From NCBI RefSeq assembly GCF_024713975.1, contig NC_091111.1:11481001-11545000 (forward strand): DNA of 64,000 bases, read 5' to 3'. Shown here piece after piece: positions 50,800 through 64,000 of the stretch. The translations under genes and the position numbers were made by a program. The notes beneath the pieces are model-generated. The model was not told the origin of the DNA. It saw only the letters and a list, made by a program, of their open reading frames with translations, and ran no database searches. The DNA comes from Paralichthys olivaceus. Taxonomy: Eukaryota > Chordata > Actinopteri > Pleuronectiformes > Paralichthyidae. Within the stretch, counting starts at the first letter, position 1, and each line of letters begins with the position of its first letter.

Positions 50800-51180
50800 G
50801 TCCACACTTCAGTTGCTGTTTGGACCTGTCTTGTTTCTCCGGCCAGCAGGCCTCATTAGAATCTCAAACACATCCAGTGGCACCATCACATCCACGGGCG
50901 TGCGTCTCGCCGAGGTCTCGTCTGTCATTTCTCTTTGCTCGTGAGCTCATCTCTGGGTGTGGAGGAGGAGGAGTGAGCAGATAAATCTCATTCTGTTTTT
51001 CATCATGCTCACTTCATTCTTCGCAGGCCTTTTGATGGGACAGGGGAGCAAAACCTGGGTGGGGTGAGGAGATTTACGAGCGACAGAAGTGTGCAGGCCA
51101 TTAAAGGCCGGCGGTCCCGCTAATGAACAGTCAGTGCAATCACGGCGAGAGGAAGGAGTACAGTGTGGATCTCATCGATC
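50800..51180. promoter_or_regulatory. Candidate conserved non-coding block
   Basis: Balanced-composition unique sequence with homeodomain-type cores ('CTCATTAGAATC', 'GCTAATGAAC', 'GCCATTAAAGGCC'). No coding frame with domain or splice support. Regulatory role is inferred from composition and position. Confidence 0.3.
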
Positions 51181-51253
51181 CAGTGTCATCCTCTGGGACG
51201 TCCAAGCTGTAGATTGACCCTGTTGCATCAAAGAACAACAAGATTCATCTTTA

Positions 51254-51700
51254 TTACCTCTGCCAAGGAGGTTATGTTTTCATCTGGGTTTGTTTGATTG
51301 TCTGCAGGATTATGCAAAAACTAAATTAAAGATTTCCGTGACATTTTGTGGAGGGTTGAGGCATTAATCAAGAAATAACCCATTTCATTTTGGCACGGAT
51401 CAGAGGGCGTATTCTTTCTTTAAATTTCTTTAACAATGTGATAAGGAAACAAGGGAAGCTATAGAGCAGACAGTGAACAAAGAGTGATTCAGATCTGTAC
51501 CCCTTTATGGCCCCTGTTTTATAAAGATTCTAGTTCCTCAGACACAAAAACAATTCAACTGATTTCCATGACATTATGTGGATGGATGGAAAACGACCAA
51601 AGGAAGAAACTGAATTGTTTTCACTTTCTTTAACGTAGCAAGATACGGCATTAGTCTTGGTGGAAGTGTCCGACCTTCGAGGGTCCCTTCTAGTTTTCTG
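51254..51700 (+). mobile_element. Dispersed teleost repeat, long copy
   Basis: Starts 'ATTACCTCTGCCAAGGAGGT', continues with 'CAGGATTATGCAAAAACTAA' and 'AACCCATTTCATTTTGGCAC'. A second internal block repeats 'CTGATTTCCATGACATTATG', and the copy ends at 'CCCTTCTAGTTT'. Possibly two copies joined. Confidence 0.6.
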
Positions 51701-51840
51701 ATCCAATTACTGTTGTACATTTGACTTTGGACGACGTGCTTCTGTTTCATCATTTAATCAGTTTAATTTCAGTTAAAGGAGAAATGTAATTCAACAGATA
51801 AAACATCCCTGATTTGGTTGCTATTTTTGATTCACTACCC

Positions 51841-51871
<31 letters not shown>

Positions 51872-52939
51872 GTCACTCATCATTGCTCCCTTTGCCCCCC
51901 CATATCCACCCTCTGGGTATTGACGTGCAGCCGCCGGCCCCAGCTGTTGCACAGTGATGCAGCTCCAAACTGTGGCGTTTTGTCATCAGTGTGCCGGCGT
52001 CTCCAGGGAGAGAAGAGACGAGTGTTGTAATTAGCGGGAAACGAGGCCAGCAGCATGCCGGGATGTTCCTGCGGGGCCCCCCGGAGGCCCCAGGGGACTT
52101 TAAGACGCGTGGCTAACCTGTGGGGCCCTACCTGTGGCTCTGCTGATTTTTAACACATCGAGCAGCTTTGTTTTGACTCATACATGTTTGGAGAAAGTTC
52201 AGAGGTGAAAATGCATTTGGCCTCAATCTAAGGAAACATCAGTAAAAGGTTTTTAGCTGCATGTGTTTGACCAAAGCAGATTATTGTGATGCAAAATGAA
52301 TTATGGAAAAGTGCTACAAGAATAAAAGTATTATAAATTATTCTCAGAGGATAAAAGTATCAGCTGTTAAATAAGTCTCACTTTTTTTAACTAAAAATTA
52401 TTATTATTATTAAGCAAATTAACTCCAAACGTGACAGCAACATATTGATAAATATTAATGCTGGAATATTGACCATCATGAAATAAAGAATGGGAATTAA
52501 ATTAAATCAGAAAAATGATACCCTATTACTGTTAAGATATGATAGGTCTAGTAAAATTTAACTATAATGTTAAATAAAGAAATAATAAAAATGATAAATA
52601 GTAAAAACCTTGATTTATTGTATATATATATATATATATATCTCACACTACTAAATGGACAATCAATCAGTTAAAATAATCAAGAAAATTATCATTAAAT
52701 TTTTATTTTAATTATAAAACTAAAAAAACAATTTGTTCTATATCAAGTTTAGCAGTTTTGCCATTTTTGTCCCCCAAAAATGGAGGTTTGAGTTTTATTT
52801 CTTTTTATTGCATCTTATTTATCAACAAGGCTGTTTTCTTGACCATCAGATAAAATGTCTTGCTTTATATGTACAATAACCAACCCTGTGTGTTTTTATG
52901 TATTTGTGTGTCTGTCGCAGGCTACTTTTCAGACGGAGG

Positions 52940-53110
52940 ACCACTTAATTGGAGACGGCTTGTCCAATTTAGAATAAAAGCTGTTTTCCCAATTAGGAAA
53001 GAAGTGGATTTTTGGGTCAGTGGTTATGGTTAGGGTAAATCTCAAGGAGACAAATGCAAGTCTATACAATGACCCCGAAAGGGACCTATGGCAAGCTGTC
53101 TGTATGTGTG
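52940..53110 (+). repeat. Dispersed repeat fragment
   Basis: 'GGTTATGGTTAGGGTAAATC', 'CAAATGCAAGTCTATACAAT' and 'GACCCCGAAAGGGACC' match a family seen widely in fish; a related fragment is at about 33440-33600. A TG-rich stretch follows. Confidence 0.45.
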
Positions 53111-53662
53111 TGCGTGTGTGTGTGCATGTGTGTGTGTGTGATGTCCCTGCCGCCTGTGTGTGTGTGTCTGCGTGCGCTGGTGTGTGCAGGTGTATGACGG
53201 CTGCTTATGCTCCATCTGCATCTGCCGCTGATGAGTAAAGCCATGAAATAGATCCAGCTGGAGATGTGCAGAGGAGCCCGAGGCCTCCTGGGAAATCATC
53301 CACACCTCCACCAGCACCGTGTCCACTTCTTTAACACCCCAGAGAGCTATCAATAAGTGGGTAATTGAATTTTAAGCACAAACACAGCCGTCAGATGAGC
53401 GTCGACGTGTGTGTGTGGTGTGTGGGTGTGTGTGTGTATGTGTGTGGTGGGGGATGGGGGATGTTTAGCTGTATGAACATGGCGATGCTGTCATCTGGCC
53501 CTCTGGGGGTTTGCACAGGAAGGATGAATGTTTAATCCATTAAATAACAATTACTGCCTGTAATGGTCCAGAGTGGCTGCGTGGTGGGAGGAGGGACGGA
53601 GGCAACATGGCTGCACCGCTCACGTGTCACTGAGATTAGTTCTTCATGACACAAATCATCCT

Positions 53663-53665
<3 letters not shown>

Positions 53666-53744
<79 letters not shown>
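53666..53744. repeat. (CA)n microsatellite
   Basis: Uninterrupted AC/CA run of about 79 bases. Confidence 0.95.
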
Positions 53745-53745
<1 letters not shown>

Positions 53746-54004
53746 TCACCAGATTGTATGCACACAAGCTGTAAGAGTGGAAATATGCAAATGTATAGAT
53801 TCTCCAAGGTACCAGACGTGTATTTGCCATCGACGACACTGTGGTCATGACCTGTGTGATTTCTGGGGGCAAACTTGGGTTAATTTGATTCCATGAATGA
53901 ACAAGAATTTGATTTCATGACTTGTTTTATTCATAAAATCGTATAATATCACACCCATCTGTGAAATATGGGCACAAAAATAATGATCGATATCATATAG
54001 ATGC

Positions 54005-54240
54005 AAAAAATCTGATTTGTACGATTATTTCTGAAGGAATTTATCAATTTTGACCTTTGTTTGATTGTTCATTCAAACACCACAGGAAGGATCACCATGA
54101 AACCTGTCAGAGGGGAAGAACAATGCCACTTTGATCTGGATCAGGAGGTACATTTACTTTCTTTAACATTGTGAGAGCGTTTTTAAACATTTACATTGAT
54201 TTCTCAGAGAATAATTCAGGCAAATGAACAGATGTTTGTA
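54005..54240 (+). mobile_element. Dispersed teleost repeat, partial copy
   Basis: Retains 'GAAGGATCACCATGAAACCT', 'TGATCTGGATCAGGAGG', 'CTTTCTTTAACATTGTGAGA' and 'TTGATTTCTCAGAGAATAAT'. Ends missing. Confidence 0.5.
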
Positions 54241-54855
54241 GAGATTATGTTTCCACTCTGACTGTAAATGAAATATGTGGCCTGCATGGTAACATCTCTT
54301 TCTGCCGTCTGGAGCTTGGGTGTGGGACCTCACACAAAAATCTAAACTGATTTCAAATCTTTTAAATTAATACTTATTCTGACTGGAGAAGCTGTAGCAT
54401 TTTTAAGGTCAGAGATAATTTACAAGTGTGACAAACAACCTGAAGCAGTGAGGAGAAAATAAAATAGACAGAATGGCCCTTTACACCTGAACAGGAAAAG
54501 AAGGAGGGGCGAGGGAGATGATAAGTTGGAAACACCTGTGAGCCACAGAGGAGGGACGACCAAACAAAGACAGCATGGAGGAGAAGTGAGAGTGACTGAA
54601 GGAAGGAGATCACCAAAAGATAAACTAGTTTCTGAAAAGTCGATCCTTAAACTGGTTGTTTCTTTTCCACAATCGTTGTGGACGAAGAGGTAAATGAGCT
54701 GATCCCTGGAGCCTGATGAAGAACCTGTTCGGATTGGGCCATGATCCCCTCTGTCCTGGTGGAACCACAAAAGCTGGTAAATTCACCCTTTATATTCTCT
54801 CTACCATGAAACACACACATTTCCCTCATTTTCCACTTTCATTGGACCCTTAATG

Positions 54856-54856
<1 letters not shown>

Positions 54857-54905
<49 letters not shown>
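54857..54905. repeat. (CA)n microsatellite
   Basis: CA run of about 49 bases. Confidence 0.95.
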
Positions 54906-54907
<2 letters not shown>

Positions 54908-55650
54908 CTCTACACAGAAAACTGCTTTCCTGAACACACTCCCCGCACACACAATCTCATACTTCATCTGAACTCAGATACTCGAAGAACACTAATGAAC
55001 ATTTATTGAGTTTGTTTATTTAATGGACATTTCATTTTCTGATTTGGAAGTGAATTTGATTTCTGTTTTATCATACTTGTTTGATTTGATTGTTATTTTG
55101 ATTTGAATAATTAATTGAATATTGATTGTTTGTGATTTCCTTTCCTTTGATGCGAGGTGAAGACGCCCTGTCCGTCGCCCAACTTATTTTTTAATTTTTA
55201 ACTATTTAGAAAACGTACTCTACAAAACAAGGAACTAGTAAAGCGTACACCTCCGCCAAGGCCCAACTGTCCCCTTAATTTAAATCAAGCAGCTCCACAT
55301 TGGACACACTCGTAGATATCAGTCCCCTAAATATACCTGGCTTGGTGACTTGATTTATTCCTAATGAAGGATGAGCTGCTCTGAATCAAACATAAAACTG
55401 GGAGATATTTCAGGGATTAGAGGATTAGAAACATTGAAGTCCTAAATGGAGCGTTAAGTGCTCAGGTCACAATGTGCTTGTACAGTGTTTGTGAGCACGT
55501 GCACATCTTTATTTTTGGAAATATGGTCATGAACAATATCAAGGAAAGTGGACTAATGTCCTTGTTTGGCACATAAAAGTTATTCTGGTTCATAAAATAT
55601 CAACAAATGATTCATGAAAAATAAAATGTGGGACTTACCCTCCCTTGTAG

Positions 55651-55679
<29 letters not shown>
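55651..55679. repeat. (CA)n microsatellite
   Basis: AC run of 29 bases. Confidence 0.9.
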
Positions 55680-55682
<3 letters not shown>

Positions 55683-55689
55683 CAGTGTG

Positions 55690-56070
<381 letters not shown>

Positions 56071-56289
56071 ACCAAGTTTATGCAAAAACTACCAAATCGA
56101 TCTCCATAGGAATTTCTTTTTCACTTTGCTTAATTATGTCTTATGAAAAATAATTCATTAGCTCATCAGACCATTTCCTATTTCTTTGACATTTCTGCTT
56201 TAACAACTAGATAATCATGTGGTGGACTATTCGGCCCTGATGGAGAAATGTGTTTTACTGATTATAGTTGGCAACAGCATTTGCATTGA

Positions 56290-56690
56290 GCTGTTTTTTA
56301 TTACCTCCGCCGAGGGGGGGGGGTTATGTTTTCGCCTCTGTCCGCTTGTTTGTATGTCAGCTGGATTGCGGAAAAAAAACTAATGGATGGATCTCCATTG
56401 GTGAAAGGTCGCTGTATATGTGAGGAATGAAAATGGGGCAGATCCAGGATTTTTTTTCACTTTTACATCGTGAGAATGGCAGTTTGTTCGACATTTTCAT
56501 TGATTTCTTGATGGATTGTGATGAAAAAGGTCAGATGTGTTTAGGTGGATGATATCTATAGGTGTGAGCAATTTGGTGTAGATCCAAATAAAATCTGGAT
56601 TTTTGTGTTTTTTAATATGGATTCATATTTAGGGACTGTTGGGCCTTGGTGCAGGTATGAACTCAAGTGAGTGTCAATAGTTCTAGAGCA
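56290..56690 (+). mobile_element. Dispersed teleost repeat, nearly full copy
   Basis: Begins 'ATTACCTCCGCCGAGG' and ends 'GGGCCTTGGTGCAGGTATGA', so its ends are inverted relative to each other (CCTCCGCC-AGG versus CCTTGG-GCAGG). Internal blocks: 'CAGATCCAGGATTTTTTTTC', 'TTGATTTCTTGATGGATTG', 'GATATCTATAGGTGTGAGCA'. The best-preserved copy here. Confidence 0.7.
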
Positions 56691-56949
56691 GAATTTAGCT
56701 GTTGCGCATTCAAGATTCAACACATTCGGTGGATTTTTTTGTCCAATCAGGATTATATTTTTATTTTAAGATGTGTTTTCTTGGCAGTGGTGCAGGTGAG
56801 AAAATAAAATAATGACATCAGGCTTGTCTGTACAGAAACATGTCTGCTTCCTGCGTCTCTGCTCTGCCCATGTTGGTACTTCTCCAGGTTTGAGACCCTG
56901 TCACAGGATGTTAGTGAACCTGCTACAGGCTCCATGGAGATTTGGGGCC

Positions 56950-57345
56950 AAACAGTAAAGGTCCTGGGTGAGTCAACTCAAATTTCTCCCCCTCTGCCGG
57001 ACAAGGGCCACGATCTCTGCAGGAGCCCAGGAATAGGCTGTCTTCATGTCTGCTGGTGCAGTCCATGTGAATCAAAAAAAGAAAAAAAAAAGAAAGACAA
57101 TTAGGGGCTTATTAGGGTCTCAGGGAGATGTTCCTCACGGGGCGTCCACTCGCCTGCTCGGCCCCAGCTCTGAGTCGCTGCCATGGCTCAAAACAGTCAG
57201 GGGCATTGTCTCACCTAATTACGCTGAAACCAGGGGCCCCTTTTTGTGTTGCCACTGCCATGCCTGTCCGATTCCCTTTTCTGCTGCCTAACTGCAAGTC
57301 CCTGTCCACTGTGGAAGTGTGCTAATTAGACAAGAAATGGGCCTG
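56950..57345. promoter_or_regulatory. Candidate conserved non-coding block upstream of vsx2
   Basis: Unique, GC-balanced sequence with 'ACAATTAGGGG', 'CACCTAATTACGC' and a palindromic CTAATTAG (57322-57329). The open frames through it are unspliced and lack any domain. Candidate retinal enhancer by position and homeodomain-site content. Confidence 0.4.
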
Positions 57346-58134
57346 AGCAATTATGTCAATTCTCGTTACAAGTGACCACAGTGAGGAATATTATTTTGTC
57401 AAGAAAGTTTTTGGTGTTGCGAGTGAGGCGGGGAGGTGGGGGGGGTATGGGCTCTCTCTCTCCCATATTCCCTCAGACCATTTTCCTCATTATGCCAATA
57501 ACACATCTGCACATGCAACAGGGGAATGCGGTGCACACAAGTCAGAGTCCCCCCGACAAACTTCAGAGCACAAATAGATGCACTCATACAGAAATGGAGA
57601 CTATAGAACGGCAATAGCATGAAGTTATTGCCCTAATTAATTCTTTGTGCCCGCAGAGAAAACTGTTGAATCACCAGTGGCACATTGTTCGGGTCGTGGG
57701 AGCCTTTTGTTTCCTCACCTTAATAGGATGTTTTGATCAACGGCTGTTTGGTGACCCAGCTCCTCTTCTGAAAAACCCCGAGCTCTGGGAAACGCAATTA
57801 GCTGGATTAGAGGGAGCCATTTCTGGAGCCTGGAACAAAGACAGAGATAGATCAGACAGAAAGAGCGGAGGGTGGTTCAGACACTCAGCCAGAATATGAC
57901 TGACCCAGACTCAATTAACTATTATTTTAATCACTGATGTGCTCTATAATGCACAGCGATAATAATAATGGACAGAGAAGAGAAAGTCAAACTTTGTGTC
58001 AGTTTCAGTTATCAGACTCCACATGTTCTAAACTTTAACCTTTGTTGTTTTTCTGTATTTATCGATTGATATCAGTGAGAGTGAAGTTTCTATTTTCAAA
58101 CTCAAGCTGCGACTATAATTCAAGCATTTTCACA

Positions 58135-58509
58135 TTTAAAGGTCCAGTGTGTAAGATTTAGGTGAAAGGGAACTATTGGCAGAAATTTTATGTAGAATAA
58201 TCTTCATGATGTTTTCACTAGTTCATTTCATCTAAATTGTATGAACTGTAGTTTTCTTCACCCCAGAAAAGCCCCTTTATATTTAAATACTTTATATTTA
58301 CATCGAGGGGACCCTCTCTACAGAGGCCGCCATGTTTTTTACATTCGTCCAGACTGAACAAACTAAACACCTTTTGAGTTTTTATGACAACTGAAGCTAC
58401 CACAGTTTCTTTTTCATGTTTGGAAGAGAGGGTGAGGTGAGGGGTGTTCAGCTGCAACATGCAACTTCAACACTAGATATCACTAAATTCTACACACTGA
58501 ACCTTTAAA
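58135..58509. mobile_element. MITE (common teleost family)
   Basis: The terminal inverted repeats TTTAAAGGTCCAGTGTGTAA and TACACACTGAACCTTTAAA bound about 375 bases of non-coding sequence with the family landmarks 'ACAGAGGCCGCCATGTTTTT' and 'CACTAGATATCACTAAATTC'. No transposase. Confidence 0.8.
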
Positions 58510-59399
58510 CAGTTTCTTATTTACACTGACATATAAAACCAAATGCTAATGCTACAGGTGGTGGTTTAGAGAAAACCAGATCAGTCGATTGATTAAATGA
58601 AACTACATATTATCAATAATACAATTGCTGACACTGTTGATTTCTAATTGGCATCATTTATTTCAACCTATATAACATTGTGCTGTTTAACCACCTGGTA
58701 CATGGGAGACATCTGTTTTTGACAAAGACGTTGTTGCAACAATTATAACCTGATTGATTTTATTGAGACTGTTGAAGAAATCAATATCAGAAAATAACAT
58801 AAAACATCCGACCTCGTTCTTACACGTTTACAAAAGCTCAGTAACGAATTATAATTCCTCAATTTAATGCAAGATCTCTACTGTTATATTCATCCATATA
58901 GGAATGGAAAGGAATAGGAGAAGGCCAATAAATGACTCATTTCAAGTATCCAAGCCTGCTTGCAAAATAAAATAAAAAATTAACGTTTTCTGAATCCCAT
59001 GATTGTTATATCCCCTCTTCTGTCTGATTTCAGATTTGTGAAGCATTAATAAGATGAGCTGTAAATTATTAGTTACCAGCTGTATCCTGATCTAACTGGA
59101 AGGATGGGATTGGCGGAAGTCATCAACATGATGCGCGTGCGTGTGTGATCTCTTCATTCACCTTTAATGAAATGTCTCTGTAATAGTTTCTCATGAGATG
59201 TGGAGGTAATTTAAGTCTCTTCATTCCTCTCTCCCCCCCCTCGATTTTTAATTTCCATCCGTGATTTGATTTCTACACTGACTCATGATTGACAAACAAA
59301 GGGCAAATAACATTGCGCAGAACAACACTTTCCTTTGTTATAATAACCAAGAAAATGCGTAAAAACGCGCCATTCCATTTATTTCATCCCTGTTTAAAT

Positions 59400-60290
59400 C
59401 CTCCACAGTGTTGGAGCAGCATGACGCACAGGAACAACAGACCGAGCGCTCAATGATTGACTTGACCGGGGTGATGCCACCTCTGCTGATCTCAGCTCAG
59501 ATTACAAACCGGCGCTAAATGTGCGGAGGGTCTGACCGCCGCTGACAGCCTGACGCGCGGCTGCTGCCCAACAGTCCCGCAGGAGCTGATTTATTCATCA
59601 CCACATGTCCCATTGATGGAGACAGTGCGAGCCTATCTGCGCTTCCATCGCGCGTCCTCTTCTCTCATCACCATAAACTCCTCTGCGTCATTATCTGTCC
59701 AGCTGTCCGAAAGTGTGCCGCACATTATCTCCGAACGATTGGAAGTTCATGCGCAATAATTGAATAATGGCTGATTAGAGAGGATTAGGTGCGTAAAGAC
59801 GCACAGAAACCCAGAGAGTGTTTGTGGCTTCATGTCACATTCCTCTGGGTTTGGATTTGAGACGCTGCAGGTTCATCCTCGTGTCTTCACTCTCACTCTC
59901 AAATTTACGCACGGACACACTTTCAATGTTTTTTCCCTCTGTCTGCTCAAACCACTTGAACACGAGGATCTGTTGCTTGCATTGCGCGCTGGCATTCGCT
60001 GCCACTGTTTGTCTCGTATTTAATTGCCACCCTGGTGTGTCCTAAATACCCTGAACTGGGACATTGTATTCTTTATCATGTGACCCGTCAAAGAATGGAA
60101 AAAAACAGCTTAATAACCTATCAACAGATGCGCAGACTGTCCGCAAAGACAAAACGTTGAGTGCGCAAACCTAATTAGAATATGCAAATCGCAGGCTGGA
60201 GTTCTATGGGACGTTGGGGACGAAGCTCGAGTCTGTTAACGGATCAATCACTGTGGTTTTTTCTAATTAGAAACTGGATTGATTCATTAA
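59400..60290. promoter_or_regulatory. CpG-rich upstream region of vsx2 with homeodomain sites
   Basis: A CpG-rich block (59.4-59.8 kb) is followed by OTX/CRX-type GGATTA (in 'GAGAGGATTAGG', about 59780) and two palindromic CTAATTAG sites (60171-60178, 60263-60270). It lies 1-2 kb upstream of vsx2. Candidate retinal enhancer or promoter-proximal element. Confidence 0.45.
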
Positions 60291-61228
60291 CTGATGGAGA
60301 AATTGGCTAATGATAGTTCATAAGTATTTCTTTTACCGTGGTCACTGAAATTAGTTTTTTGTTTTACAGACAATGACAATTTTTGGCACAGGCCTGTTTA
60401 ACGAGAAATATTGAACTGATTGATTTCTAGAAAGTGTCGTTAATTTACTCATCATGCTTTGTTTTATTGTAATGGAGGTGATTTTTAGAAAAAGGCACCA
60501 AACCTACATTCATTCATTGATTTTATTTATATCATCAAAAACTTCGTGTAGAGAATCTGATGTTCTGCATGATATATGACTGTTTTATTTACAGCAGCAT
60601 CATTTTCTGTGAATACATAAATTAAACCGCAGATTGTTTGTCTTTAAATCTGGGTCTGCATCACTCTCCCCTCACGCTGATCTCTGTCATTACGCACAAG
60701 CGAGCTGCAGATTAAATCTGATTTTCCTCGTTTTGGGGGATTTTCCGGTTGATTGAATCTGTGTGAAGAGCTGGTGGCTCCCGGATCAGCCTGAAGAGTT
60801 GTAGTGAAAGTAAACTCTTCTCTCGTTCCCTGGTCATCTCAGTTTACACACAACTGTTTAAAAAAACACTGTCAGTCATCTCTGAAACCATAAATACCAG
60901 TAGCAGCCCAAATCTCCCCCTTTTCCCCAGTTTTCATGTGAAACAAACACAAATGAATCAAAGTGAATCTCAAACTTTTTCCTCACTAAACGAAATCTTC
61001 TCTGAAAATACTACAAAAATGAAAATACCTAAATCAAATGTTTGATGATCTGCTGGAGATGACACTGTTTATCATCAGTCAGAGAGAGTTCATCCACAGC
61101 CTCAGTGATCTGTGGACACATAAATACAGTGCAGTTGTGTCTCAGTTAATTTCCAGACGTTTGTCTGATGCTCAGATGAGTGTAATGCTCTGATGGAAAC
61201 TTCAGTGTGCTGTCTCTGCTCTGCTGTG

Positions 61229-61290
61229 ATTGGCTGCCGCCTGTTGCCTGTTGGATAAAACGCGCAGCAGGAGCGTCACTCTGCTCAGTG
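61229..61290 (+). promoter_or_regulatory. vsx2: vsx2 core promoter
   Basis: CCAAT-type ATTGG (61229-61233) and TATA-like GATAAAA (61254-61260) lie about 90-120 bases before the ATG, predicting transcription from about 61285. Confidence 0.5.
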
Positions 61291-61350
61291 CACCAGGGAC
61301 TCTGGCTTTTTGTTTTTGGAGAAAGACGAGAAGTGTAAAATCTCACAGAC

Positions 61351-63330
<1,980 letters not shown>

Positions 63331-63469
63331 TAGATATTTCCCACAATGTGTGATTCTTAAACATTGCATCAAGGTTAGAATGATCATGCAAAGTGGTTGA
63401 GACAGATTTTTGCACACACACAAAAAGCCAGTGTTGAGGCAGACAGACAGTTGGAGCCTGTGCTCATCA

Positions 63470-63960
63470 GCTCCATCATCATCCTCCCTGCACCTCCTGC
63501 TCCCACATTAGCAGCCAATTCACCCTCTCAGTCTAATTAGTTAATTGAGGAGAACTTCTCACCTCTCTTCCCTGCGAGAGGCGGCACCACAGCCCTGAAA
63601 TGAAATGATAACTACACCGAAATTAATAAGCAGAGGTCAGCGGCTGAGCAGAGGCCTCCGCCCGGCTGCTGCGAGCGTTTTAATTTCCCATGATATTTGA
63701 GCGCCTGTCTCCCATCGATCGGGCCTGGAAATTAACTTATTTTTCAATCAGCCTCCTCGCCCCCGGGGTCACCTCTCTCAGGAAGCACTTTACACACTCA
63801 CACACGCACACACACACACACACTCACACTGTGGCTGTCAAAAAGCATGATTGCTCATCTGAGGCCCATCTTTTTATGAGAGGCAGGTTATCATCAGATC
63901 TACCTGAATAGCTTTGCAGGCTCGGCTTTGATCGTTTTTAATTCCAGGTCTGAAAAATTC
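63470..63960. promoter_or_regulatory. Candidate enhancer in vsx2 intron 3
   Basis: Unique sequence after the third exon with CTAATTAG (63533-63540), 'TTAATTGAGG', 'GAAATTAATAAGC', 'GAAATTAACTTAT' and a GC-rich segment (63640-63780); a CA microsatellite lies at about 63795-63823. Homeodomain-site density and lack of repeats suggest an intronic enhancer. Confidence 0.35.
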
Positions 63961-64000
63961 ACACCCCCACACACACACACACGCATGCGCTCACACATCA

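Noticed and set aside
53532-53896. Frames rich in Cys-Val or Thr-His
   Set aside because: Translations of the CA/TG microsatellite; low complexity only.

Overview
This is vertebrate nuclear DNA, almost certainly from a ray-finned (teleost) fish. Its genes are split by GT-AG introns. It carries dispersed repeats typical of teleost genomes, long CA/TG runs and short fish-style introns. The gene content matches human 14q24.3 (VSX2, EIF2B2, TMED10, FOS, JDP2). No bacterial, plasmid or phage features were seen, and no retroviral elements.

Layout. (1) 1-12.7 kb: jdp2 on the minus strand, with three coding exons at 2.0-3.1 kb. A probable non-coding first exon lies near 12.5 kb, so about 9.4 kb of the window would be its first intron, which holds a strong hairpin and a hAT-like tandem duplication. 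(2) 12.7-20 kb: gene-poor spacer with one regulatory-looking block near 20.0 kb. (3) 21.1-31.6 kb: two c-Fos-type genes arranged head to head, one on the minus strand (21683-24327) and one on the plus strand (29224-31021). The 5 kb between them is dense in SRF/ETS, CRE, RFX and MEF2 motifs. (4) 31.8-37 kb: spacer with another SRE/CRE cluster, a duplicated 101 bp element and several dispersed repeats. (5) 37.3-42.5 kb: tmed10. (6) 43.6-45.7 kb: eif2b2. (7) 46.6-49.4 kb: three nearly identical 7SL (signal recognition particle RNA) genes, two direct and one inverted, each with a CRE/ATF site just upstream. (8) 49.4-61.3 kb: long spacer with microsatellites, dispersed repeats and several blocks that read like conserved enhancers. 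(9) 61.35-64 kb: the first three coding exons of vsx2; the rest lies beyond the window.

Functionally, jdp2 and the two fos genes encode bZIP proteins of the AP-1 network: Fos proteins activate with Jun, and Jdp2 represses or competes at the same sites. tmed10 (p24 cargo receptor) and eif2b2 (translation initiation GEF subunit) are housekeeping genes, 7SL RNA is the SRP scaffold, and vsx2 is a retinal progenitor and bipolar-cell homeobox gene. Exon boundaries were read by eye from splice signals and reading-frame continuity. All assembled coding lengths are whole codons. Family names rest on remembered protein sequences, not on a search.
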